DNA from: Chloroflexota bacterium
GTDB lineage: Bacteria; Chloroflexota; Anaerolineae; Aggregatilineales; Phototrophicaceae
Direction: 5' to 3'
Assembly (NCBI GenBank): GCA_026707745.1
Contig: JAPOWG010000104.1
Location: forward strand, 62,001 to 126,000
Length of the DNA: 64,000 bases
Shown here in pieces: positions 56,475 through 63,437 of the stretch (positions are counted from its first letter, which is position 1; each line of letters begins with the position of its first letter). The translations under genes were made by a program, and so were the position numbers. The notes under the pieces are model-generated. The model searched no databases and had not been told where the DNA came from. It saw only the letters and a list, made by a program, of their open reading frames with translations.

Positions 56475-57521
56475 ATGCCACCACGCGTCAATCAACTCGG
56501 TTTGAGCCGAAATGAATACAAGGGCCGTCCCAGCACGCTTTGTCCCGGCTGCGGTCACGATTCAATCTCGAACCAGATAATCAGCATTGCCTATGAAATG
56601 GGCATCGAGCAGCACAAATTCATCAAAGTCAGCGGTATCGGCTGCTCAAGCAAGACGCCTGCGTATTTCTTGGGGGGATCGCACGGTTTTAACGCTTTGC
56701 ATGGTCGGATGCCCTCAGTGGTGACCGGCGCGCTCTTGGCAAACAAGGATCTGTCCTGCGTGGCCGTCAGCGGCGACGGCGACAGCGGATCCATTGGCAT
56801 GGGGCAATTCAAGCATGTGATCCGCCGCAATGTGCCCTTTGTCTACATCATCGAGAACAACGGTGTTTATGGATTGACCAAAGGGCAATTCTCGGCGACG
56901 GCGGACGAGGGCCAATTCCTGAAGTATTACGGACTGAATGAAATGGCGCCGATAGACCTGGCGCTGGAAGCGGTGATCTCGGGCGCGTCCTTCGTGGCGC
57001 GCAGCTTCAGCGGCGACGCCAAACAAGTACGGGCGCTATTGCAGGCCGCCATTCTCCATCAGGGAACGGCCGTACTCGATATCATCAGCCCCTGCGTCAC
57101 CTTCAATAATGCCGAAACTTCAACCAAGAGCTTTCCCTACGGCCGGGACAACGAGGTACCCTTGCACGAAATCCAAATTCTCGCCCCGGACTATGTGCAT
57201 GCGCAAGAAGAAATCGAAGTCGGCGACTACGAAGCCGGCGACATCATCGATGTCGAAATGCACGACGGCAGTTTCATTCGGCTAAAGAAGCTGGACAACG
57301 ATCACGACCCGCGCAACCGTCGCATGGCAATTGATGTCCTGGAGCAATCCCTGCGCGAGCAGATCTTCTCCACCGGACTGATTTACTACGAGGAACCGCG
57401 TCCCACGCTGGCCGATACCGAGGACCTGGTCTCAACGCCCCTGGCGCGCCTTGATGAGGGCAGCCTGAGACCTTCGAAAGACGCATTCGACGGCGTTATG
57501 CGTGGTCTGATGGCAAGCTGA
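56475..57521 (+). CDS. korB: 2-oxoacid:ferredoxin oxidoreductase beta subunit
   Basis: The 348-residue TPP subunit has the N-terminal STLCPGCGHDSI, GIGCSSKTPAYF and the TPP/metal motif GDGDSGSIGMGQFKHVI through NNGVYGLTKGQ. No extra 4Fe-4S ferredoxin motif is seen. ATG 56475 follows korA directly with GGAAGG upstream. A hairpin repeat beginning 10 bp after its stop may terminate the operon. 2-oxoglutarate as substrate is inferred from the family, not shown by the sequence. Confidence 0.88.
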   Translation: MPPRVNQLGLSRNEYKGRPSTLCPGCGHDSISNQIISIAYEMGIEQHKFIKVSGIGCSSKTPAYFLGGSHGFNALHGRMPSVVTGALLANKDLSCVAVSGDGDSGSIGMGQFKHVIRRNVPFVYIIENNGVYGLTKGQFSATADEGQFLKYYGLNEMAPIDLALEAVISGASFVARSFSGDAKQVRALLQAAILHQGTAVLDIISPCVTFNNAETSTKSFPYGRDNEVPLHEIQILAPDYVHAQEEIEVGDYEAGDIIDVEMHDGSFIRLKKLDNDHDPRNRRMAIDVLEQSLREQIFSTGLIYYEEPRPTLADTEDLVSTPLARLDEGSLRPSKDAFDGVMRGLMAS

Positions 57522-57530
57522 CCTCAAGCC

Positions 57531-57559
57531 AATCCCTTCCCAAACCTTGGGAGGGGATT
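57531..57559. repeat. 13-bp-stem hairpin repeat after korB
   Basis: AATCCCTTCCCAA pairs with TTGGGAGGGGATT around a 3-base loop, with one T-G pair. It is the tightest of the three CCCTCC-type hairpins. No T-run follows, so it is only a possible terminator for the korAB transcript. It also marks the left edge of the A/T-richer cassette. Confidence 0.65.
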
Positions 57560-57660
57560 TCTGCTGGAACGCTTAGGATGCGTTGTACTAAGTACCATCG
57601 GTCACGAGCGATCATCCAACTCGCGCATGCAGCAGCATCCGTCTCCGGGTCAAGAGCTAG

Positions 57661-58251
57661 ATGAGCGAATCATATATAATCGAATTAGAGCAACTTCGAA
57701 ACGGCGTTGGCTGTCTCGACGTTGATCATTGCAGCGCAACCTGTCGAGCTGCGCAAATTGCCCTAACGGAGGCCGGTCATCCCGTCTCGGTTAGATGTGA
57801 AGTGGTGGATCAAGAGACACCGCTTTTCACAGTTGTTCTGCAATGGACTGAGCTGGAAAAACTCTCGACAAAAAGCTCTTGGAGACAGCGTCAGCGCCGT
57901 GGGGAATGGGCGGCGGAAGGCATTGCCTTTTTGATGGTTGAACAATTCACTCCATATACGGTAGTCGACCAGGCAGAGATCGATACAAGACCTGGAGGTG
58001 GTACAGGAATCGATTATTATCTCGGAGCCAAGGAGAACCTTGACTGTGAAGACGAGGACGATTTTCCTGAGCATTTGGCAAGATTAGAAGTTTCCGGAAT
58101 CTTGCGGCCGTCCTCAAATAGCTCCTTGAAAGCACGGGTTAAAGAGAAGATTAAACAGTCAAAGCAGTCGGACAGCGACGGAACACCGGCCTTTATCATA
58201 GTTGTAGAGTTTAAGACGCCAGTGGTGAATTTTACACAAAGGATGCCTTAA
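57661..58251 (+). CDS. Hypothetical protein, first gene of an A/T-richer two-gene cassette
   Basis: The 196-residue protein is not recognised at family level. It has conserved-looking blocks GGTGIDYYLGAKENL (about 118-132), LARLEVSGILR (about 144-154) and a basic helix VKEKIKQSKQS before a final strand PAFIIVVEF. The mix of Asp/Glu and strands suggests a soluble alpha/beta fold. I recall similar proteins beside TPR proteins in cyanobacteria, as here. Codon use (AGA, ATA, TTA) differs from neighbours. The next ATG begins 1 bp after the stop. Confidence 0.7.
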   Translation: MSESYIIELEQLRNGVGCLDVDHCSATCRAAQIALTEAGHPVSVRCEVVDQETPLFTVVLQWTELEKLSTKSSWRQRQRRGEWAAEGIAFLMVEQFTPYTVVDQAEIDTRPGGGTGIDYYLGAKENLDCEDEDDFPEHLARLEVSGILRPSSNSSLKARVKEKIKQSKQSDSDGTPAFIIVVEFKTPVVNFTQRMP

Positions 58252-58252
58252 G

Positions 58253-59434
58253 ATGACGTCAAAATCTTATCTTAAGAAGAGTGTTAGACTACACCGCGAA
58301 GCATCCCAGCTTGCTAACAGAGCGCGTATTGCTCAGATCGATGGCGATGAAACTGCATACTTGAAGCTCACTGAGCAAGCTTTTCAAAAGGAATCCGAGT
58401 CGGCGATTCTACTTCGCGAAGATCCGTCTCATCATATGTTTGCAATTCTGCACCGTAGCGCGGCGACTTTGGCATATCGCTGTGGAGAGCACAAGACCGC
58501 CGAAGAACTTATTCTAGAAGGCATGAGACAGATTCGTAACGAAGCTATGCGGGAAGAATTGTATAACCTACTTGATAAGGTGCGACTCGCAGTCAAATAT
58601 GGACAGCATGTAGGCCAGCTTGAGAACGATGAGTTGGTTATGACTTTGCAGGGAAGAGAAGCGAATAGAGGCTTGATTGATCCTTCTATGCTTTCAAGGC
58701 GCATCCAAAACTTTTCGACTTTGGTTCGTAACACGATTGGCAACATTAACAGATACAATTTTCGGAACCGTCGTAAAGTAGATCAAGACTATCGAGTTCT
58801 TGCAACCGTACCGTCATTTGGAAGTTACAGGATTGGGATGACCGTAACCCATGTCGGTCCAAACCGCTTTCCAGGAATTTCATATTTTGATGGTGTTCGC
58901 TTGAAGGTAATGGAGAATCTCAGACTCGTGAACGCCGGTGAAATCTCAAGACTGCAGAGTGACTTGAATGATGATAGATACTTGCAGAACCTGGTTGGAC
59001 TGGCAAAAGAGCTTGCTCCTGACGGAGACACCATAACTGCGGTTGGCATTGAAGCCGAAATTGAAGGGCAAATCCAAAGCATCTTACTTGACAGCACAAG
59101 GGATAATTTGAACGAAATGGCTTTGCCGCTTGACGAAGAATCTGTCGCGGACGAATACAGAATAACAGAGGAAAGGGACACCGTTGTTGGTGAGCTGCAA
59201 TATGCGGATGCGACAAAGAATCAAGTGAAACTGTTCGACGACGACGGCAAGTGGTGGCAGATCGTCGTACCCGAAGGTTTGGCCGAAGACGTGGTAAAGC
59301 CGTATTTTGGCGACCGCGTGCAGGTTAAGGGCCGCCACATCATCAAAAGCAGGAAGGCAAAGCGCCTATTCCTTCAAGACATTTGCGCCGCCGCTGATAA
59401 AAGTCCTCCTCACTTGCAGCCAGTGATAAGTTAA
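58253..59434 (+). CDS. TPR-like protein with C-terminal beta domain, second cassette gene
   Basis: The 393-residue protein has an N-terminal helical domain (about 1-120) with TPR-like RSAATLAYRCGEHKTAEELI, matching small TPR proteins seen in cyanobacteria and Chloroflexota. A linker with basic residues follows. A C-terminal segment (about 300-380) forms a small beta-barrel-like unit ending VQVKGRHIIKSRKAKRLFLQ. No enzyme motif is visible. It is translationally linked to the gene upstream. Its role, possibly with that partner, is unknown; toxin-antitoxin or defence is only a guess. Confidence 0.7.
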   Translation: MTSKSYLKKSVRLHREASQLANRARIAQIDGDETAYLKLTEQAFQKESESAILLREDPSHHMFAILHRSAATLAYRCGEHKTAEELILEGMRQIRNEAMREELYNLLDKVRLAVKYGQHVGQLENDELVMTLQGREANRGLIDPSMLSRRIQNFSTLVRNTIGNINRYNFRNRRKVDQDYRVLATVPSFGSYRIGMTVTHVGPNRFPGISYFDGVRLKVMENLRLVNAGEISRLQSDLNDDRYLQNLVGLAKELAPDGDTITAVGIEAEIEGQIQSILLDSTRDNLNEMALPLDEESVADEYRITEERDTVVGELQYADATKNQVKLFDDDGKWWQIVVPEGLAEDVVKPYFGDRVQVKGRHIIKSRKAKRLFLQDICAAADKSPPHLQPVIS

Positions 59435-59442
59435 CAGGAACC

Positions 59443-60690
59443 CTAATACTTCGGCATCTCTGGATCAATCTCATCGGCCCAAGCCAGGATGCCGCCTTCG
59501 ACATTGAACATCTTGTCCAGGTCATAACCGACTTCAGACAAATAAGCGATGCTGTCCGCGCTGCGCACGCCCGAGCGGCAGTGGACGTACAAGGTCTTGT
59601 CTTTCGGGATCTCCTTCAAGACTGTCTCTTCCCACAGTCGGCGGCCGCCCTGTATCCCGTTCTTCGCCAATTGAATATCCGGTTTGGGAATCTTCACCGT
59701 GCCGTCGATGACGCTGATGTCCCATTCATGCGGATCGCGCACATCAATCACGACTACATCGTCGCCGTTTTCAAGCGCGGATTTGACATCATGCACGGTG
59801 ACGGTCTTGATGTCAAGTTCCTCGGACTCATCCGCCGAACTGAATTCGCTATGATCATGCGCCGGCATGCCACAGAATTGCTCATAGTCGATCAACACGA
59901 CATCCGCCTTGTCAATGCCGCAGACCGGGCAGTCCGGATCTTTGCGGACTTTAATAGTCTGGAAACTCATTTCCAGGGCATCGTACAGCATCATTCGGCC
60001 GATCATCGGCTCGCCGATTCCCAGCAACAGCTTGATCGCTTCGGTCGCCTGCATGGTGCCAATCGTCCCGGGCAATATGCCCAGAACCCCGCCTTCCGCG
60101 CAACTTGGCACCAGACCCGGCGGCGGCGGCTCGGGGAACATGCAGCGATAGCAAGGACCGCTCTCGGCATAGAACACGCTTAGCTGACCCTCGAATCGGA
60201 AAATGCTGCCGTAGACATTCGGGATTCCCAGTTTCACGCAGGCATCGTTGACGAGGTATCGCGTCGGGAAGTTGTCCGTACCGTCGATGACAATGTCCCA
60301 GTCCTCGCTGAAGATCCGCTCGGCGTTCTCCGAGGTCAACGGCTCGTTGTATTTGACCACATCGATATCGGGATTGAGATCAAGCATGCGATCGGCGGCG
60401 CTATCCAGCTTGGAGGCGCCAACGGTGCTTACGCCGTGTATCACCTGGCGCTGTAGATTACTGAAGTCAACTACGTCATAATCTACCAGGCCGATGCGCC
60501 CAATGCCGGCAGCGGCGAGATAAAGCGCCAATGGGCTGCCCAATCCGCCGGTTCCGATCAAAAGCACATTGGAAGCCTTCAAGCGCCTTTGGCCCTCTAT
60601 GCCGACTTCCGGCATGATGACGTGGCGACTGTAGCGTTTGACTTCCTCGTTGTTCAAATCCGCAATGCGACTATGTAGACTTGTCATCAT
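59443..60690 (-). CDS. moeZ: MoeZ-like adenylyltransferase-sulfurtransferase (E1-like plus rhodanese)
   Basis: The 415-residue protein has an E1-like domain with LLIGTGGLGSPLALYLAA (ATP site), CYRCMF and CPVCG zinc cysteines, and PSCAEGGVLG. The C-terminal rhodanese domain has the active Cys in YVHCRSGVRS. MoeZ proteins adenylate the Gly-Gly end of ubiquitin-like carriers and load sulfur as a thiocarboxylate. The start is ATG 60690 (overlapping the cysO stop as ATGA); other ATGs at 60687 and 60696 are close. Confidence 0.9.
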   Translation of the reverse strand: MMTSLHSRIADLNNEEVKRYSRHVIMPEVGIEGQRRLKASNVLLIGTGGLGSPLALYLAAAGIGRIGLVDYDVVDFSNLQRQVIHGVSTVGASKLDSAADRMLDLNPDIDVVKYNEPLTSENAERIFSEDWDIVIDGTDNFPTRYLVNDACVKLGIPNVYGSIFRFEGQLSVFYAESGPCYRCMFPEPPPPGLVPSCAEGGVLGILPGTIGTMQATEAIKLLLGIGEPMIGRMMLYDALEMSFQTIKVRKDPDCPVCGIDKADVVLIDYEQFCGMPAHDHSEFSSADESEELDIKTVTVHDVKSALENGDDVVVIDVRDPHEWDISVIDGTVKIPKPDIQLAKNGIQGGRRLWEETVLKEIPKDKTLYVHCRSGVRSADSIAYLSEVGYDLDKMFNVEGGILAWADEIDPEMPKY

Positions 60691-60989
60691 TTCCATCCCG
60701 GTAAGCTCCAAGCGATCATTCCTCCGCCGGCGATGCTGGGGATGATGCGCAAGCTGTCGCTTGCCGCAATCTCCGTATCAAGACCCTGCATGAAACGGAT
60801 GTCCTCGTCATCTATGAAAATATTGACAAAGCTGCGCAACTCGTCGTCGTTAAACAAGTGTACGCGAAGGTCCGGATGCGCTTCTACCAAGTTCACCAGC
60901 GCCTCGCCAACCGTCTCGCCAGCAACCTCGATGTTAGATGCGCCGCCTGTATAGGCGCGCAACGGCGTTGGGATTCGAATGCTCGCCAT
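60687..60989 (-). CDS. cysO: CysO-like ubiquitin-fold sulfur carrier with C-terminal extension
   Basis: The 100-residue protein has the beta-grasp pattern of CysO (IRIPTPLRAYTGG, FVNIFIDDEDIRF, SLRIIPSIAGG). Mature carriers end at the Gly-Gly, but here 11 residues follow, GMIAWSLPGWK, which must be removed before thiocarboxylation. A JAMM protease is encoded just upstream in the same direction and MoeZ just downstream, so processing, activation and sulfur loading lie together. In Mycobacterium the CysO-Mec-CysM set makes cysteine; no cysM is in this window. Confidence 0.88.
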   Translation of the reverse strand: MASIRIPTPLRAYTGGASNIEVAGETVGEALVNLVEAHPDLRVHLFNDDELRSFVNIFIDDEDIRFMQGLDTEIAASDSLRIIPSIAGGGMIAWSLPGWK

Positions 60990-61079
60990 GTTACTCCATC
61001 TCCTTCTGTTCTCTTATGCCTCAACTTCTCAGTAGTACCAAGTTAGTCATGCGAAAATCCTTTTCTCAAAGGCGAGTCA

Positions 61080-61116
61080 CCCCTCTCCAACGCTTTGGGG
61101 GAGCGGCCGGGGGAGC
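61080..61116. repeat. CCCCTCTCC-type hairpin repeat, degenerate
   Basis: CCCCTCTCCAA is followed after a short loop by TTGGGGGAGCGG and GCCGGGGGAGCGG. The pairing is imperfect but the layout matches the repeat at 49672. It lies in the 213-bp gap between the JAMM gene and cysO. Confidence 0.55.
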
Positions 61117-61202
61117 GGATAGAAAAGCGGCATTCAAAGTTTTCATTACTATCTTGGCACCACTTCTGCTTCGCGCCGTCGATTTCTGGAATCGCGCCTC
61201 AA

Positions 61203-61637
61203 CTAATCGGTTTCAAGCACATCAAGTTCTTCTCTATCAAAGACGCTTCGATCCGCCCGCAACTTCCAAACGCGCATATCGGTTGCCCGCCCCATTTCGA
61301 CCGAGGTAATGATATACAGGAAATTCGGCAGGGCGTGCTCTCGGTCGTACTCGGACGGGATCGCCGGCGAATCCGGATGGCTGTGATAATACCCCACTAA
61401 CATTAGCCCGCGGTCTTCGGCTTCATCTTCTAGGCGCATCCAGTCTTGTGGGGTCATCGCGTAACGATGATACTGTTCCTCTTCTTCGAAAACGTTGTCC
61501 ACCTGAATGATGTCGCGGATGACAGTGCCATTGTCTTCCTGTTCGCCCAAAAGAAAGCCACCGCCTTCGTTGGGATAGGTATCCTCCATCTGCTCGAATA
61601 TCCGACTTTGAAGGAGCTTTCCTAACCGAACCGTCAT
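61203..61637 (-). CDS. mec: JAMM/MPN metalloprotease (Mec-like)
   Basis: The 144-residue protein carries the full JAMM signature: Glu in GGFLLGEQE and HSHPDSPAIPSEYD, which is HxH-x7-SxxD with a zinc-binding His-His-Asp set. In mycobacteria the Mec protein cleaves the CysO C-terminus. Here it may both trim the CysO tail and release cysteine. ATG 61637 is preferred to the upstream 61664 extension. Its 5' leader contains a terminator and a Cys-rich ORF. Confidence 0.9.
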   Translation of the reverse strand: MTVRLGKLLQSRIFEQMEDTYPNEGGGFLLGEQEDNGTVIRDIIQVDNVFEEEEQYHRYAMTPQDWMRLEDEAEDRGLMLVGYYHSHPDSPAIPSEYDREHALPNFLYIITSVEMGRATDMRVWKLRADRSVFDREELDVLETD

Positions 61638-61666
61638 AGTAGATCTGTTTCCCCGCCATCGCAATC

Positions 61667-61696
61667 AAAAAGAGCCAACCCTCGCGTGTTGACTCT
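61667..61696 (-). terminator. Intrinsic terminator in the leader of the JAMM-cysO-moeZ operon
   Basis: On the minus strand AGAGTCAAC and GTTGGCTCT form a 9-bp stem with one weak pair and an 8-base loop, followed at once by TTTTT. It lies 30 bp upstream of the JAMM start and 40 bp downstream of the leader stop codon. No minus-strand gene ends here, so it can only act on the operon's own leader transcript. Confidence 0.65.
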
Positions 61697-61735
61697 CGTT
61701 TCTTTTATTGCCGGTTGGTGATCAGACGTCTTCAA

Positions 61736-61867
61736 TCAGCAAAAATCCCCACGCCATACATTAAGGAGCCCTTTGCTGCAACAACAGAGGTATCCGGCTT
61801 TCGCAGAATGAGACGCTTTCCAAGTCACCATGGCGCATAGGTTAGCACTTTCGGCGGCGATGCGCAA
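61736..61867 (-). CDS. 43-residue Cys-rich leader peptide
   Basis: The ORF starts with TTG 61867, 8 bp after a GGGAGAG ribosome-binding site, and ends at 61736. It contains Cys11, a run of three Cys codons at residues 28-30 (YLCCCSKG) and Cys as the final residue. ATG 61831 would give a 31-residue version that keeps the run, and the frame is open upstream to about 61966. Stops and terminator lie just before the JAMM start. It resembles leader peptides of amino-acid operons and the poly-Cys uORFs known in mycobacteria. Confidence 0.55.
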   Translation of the reverse strand: MRIAAESANLCAMVTWKASHSAKAGYLCCCSKGLLNVWRGDFC

Positions 61868-61965
61868 CCGTGGATCTCTCCCGCGAGTCAAGTCACGCGG
61901 ATCGCAGCGCCGCGGATCCCCGATTCCCGGTCTGTTGGTCCAGCTAATTATTCTGCTGATTGTCA

Positions 61966-61994
61966 TTGAAGGGCCGTATTGACAGTGCTATACT
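61966..61994 (+). promoter_or_regulatory. Predicted promoter of citrate synthase
   Basis: TTGAAG at 61966-61971 and TATACT at 61989-61994 are 17 bp apart. A second TTGACA at 61979 with TAATGA 18 bp later is an alternative. Either leaves a leader of nearly 200 nt before the citrate synthase start, in which I see no clear structured RNA. Confidence 0.45.
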
Positions 61995-62190
61995 TCCCTG
62001 TCTAATGATAATCTTGACTTATGACCTATTGCTGAAGGCAACGATCAGGCTGCGCCTGACTCAACGTACAACGGGCAAACAGTTGCGACCAACCTGGGAC
62101 GCTGAGAACACTGACCGCTTGACGCGGCGGCAACCGTGCGACGAGTGGAATAATCCCTGGGAAACCCTAATCGACAAGGAGACTCGCTAG

Positions 62191-63327
62191 ATGGCAAGTA
62201 AAGGTGGGCTGGAGGGAGTCGTCGTAGCGGATATTGCGACGAGCTTCATTGACGGAACAATCGGCAAACTGATTTATAGCGGCTATGCCATAGAAGAACT
62301 TGCCGAAAACGCATCCTTTGAAGAAGTCTTGTTCCTGCTTCACTACACACGCCTGCCGAAGCAAACCGAATACGAAGCGATACGGAGCGATATCGCAAAG
62401 AATGCCGCCATTCCGAATTCGATCATAGACATGATGAAGTCCTTGCCGGATAGCACGCCGGCAATGGCGGCGCTTCGTACCGCCGTTTCCATGCTCTCCG
62501 CCTTTGACGGGGACGCGGAAAACCTGACGGACAAAGACCTGGCATTGTTCAAGGCAATACGGCTGACCGGGCAAATCACGACGATTTGCGCCGCATGGAT
62601 GCGCGTCACAAAAGGACTGGAGCCTATCCCCCCGCGCCAGGATCTGACATTGGCGCAGAACTTCGTGTACATGATGTCGGGCGAAGAACCCGACGAAACC
62701 GCCAGCGCCGCCGTCGATGTCTATCTGGTATTGCTCGCTGAGCACGGCATGAACGCCAGCACCTTTGCGGCCCGAGTCATTACCGCCACCGGCTCTGATA
62801 TGCACAGCGCAGTTGTCGGTGGTATCGCCGCGCTGAAGGGACCGGCGCATGGCGGCGCCAACGCCGAGGCCATGAAAATGTTCCTGGAAATTGGCGAAGT
62901 AGAGAACGTCGTTCCCTGGTTCGAAAAATACGTCAAGACCGGTGAGCGTCGGATCATGGGGATTGGACACCGCGTCTATAAATCCAATGACCCGCGCGCC
63001 GGCATTCTCAAGCGGCACGCCAAAGCGCTGGCGGAAAGCTCGGGCAAGCGCAAGTGGTACGATATTGCCGTCAAGCTGGAAGAAACGGCGCGAGCGGACG
63101 AATACTTCATCTCGCGCAATCTCTACCCCAATGTCGATTATTACAGCGCAATTGTGCTTTACACCCTGGATCTGGATGTCGACATGTTCACGCCCCTTTT
63201 TGTGATGTCGCGCATTGCCGGATGGTCGGCGCATATTATCGGCCAGATGGGCGGGCGCCTGATCCGCCCCAAGGCAAACTATGTTGGACCCTGCAATCTC
63301 AACTGGGTGCCCCTGGCCGAACGCTAG
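62191..63327 (+). CDS. gltA: Citrate synthase
   Basis: The 378-residue enzyme is of the short Gram-positive/archaeal type. It has catalytic His in GPAHGGANAEAM (about 220) and in MGIGHRVYKSNDPRA (about 260), and the Asp in YPNVDYYSAIVL (about 310). It condenses oxaloacetate and acetyl-CoA. A 2-methylcitrate synthase cannot be excluded. AAGGAGA lies just before ATG 62191. The gene is divergent from the sulfur-carrier operon. Confidence 0.9.
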   Translation: MASKGGLEGVVVADIATSFIDGTIGKLIYSGYAIEELAENASFEEVLFLLHYTRLPKQTEYEAIRSDIAKNAAIPNSIIDMMKSLPDSTPAMAALRTAVSMLSAFDGDAENLTDKDLALFKAIRLTGQITTICAAWMRVTKGLEPIPPRQDLTLAQNFVYMMSGEEPDETASAAVDVYLVLLAEHGMNASTFAARVITATGSDMHSAVVGGIAALKGPAHGGANAEAMKMFLEIGEVENVVPWFEKYVKTGERRIMGIGHRVYKSNDPRAGILKRHAKALAESSGKRKWYDIAVKLEETARADEYFISRNLYPNVDYYSAIVLYTLDLDVDMFTPLFVMSRIAGWSAHIIGQMGGRLIRPKANYVGPCNLNWVPLAER

Positions 63328-63437
63328 CACGCTCGAGCGCGCCATTTGACGGCAGGCCATGAGCAGCCCGCGCCGATTTGCCTCTGGCCAATTCTTTATG
63401 CTAAGCTGGTTCCAGCGCTCCTTTAGGAATCGGCGGC

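Larger units (their letters stand above)
61667..61891 (-). promoter_or_regulatory. Putative cysteine-responsive attenuator
   Basis: This minus-strand region combines a leader ORF with CysCysCys, a terminator and alternative pairing. TTGACTC at 61891-61885, next to the leader's Shine-Dalgarno, can pair with GAGTCAA in the 5' arm of the terminator. A further stem TGCGCAT/ATGCGCC encloses the early leader codons. Ribosome stalling at the Cys run could thus decide between readthrough and termination. This is inferred from sequence layout only. Confidence 0.55.

Noticed and set aside
61800..61885. Minus-strand resemblance to a glycine riboswitch (GGGAGAGA, then CCGCCGAAAGTGCTAA)
   Set aside because: The core differs from the consensus at several positions, the CTCTCAGG-type segment is missing, and the stretch is better explained as the start of the Cys-rich leader ORF.
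61960..62188. Plus-strand ORF of 76 codons ending right at the citrate synthase start
   Set aside because: It begins with TTG upstream of the likely -10 box, has no ribosome-binding site and an unconvincing composition. It is probably untranslated leader.
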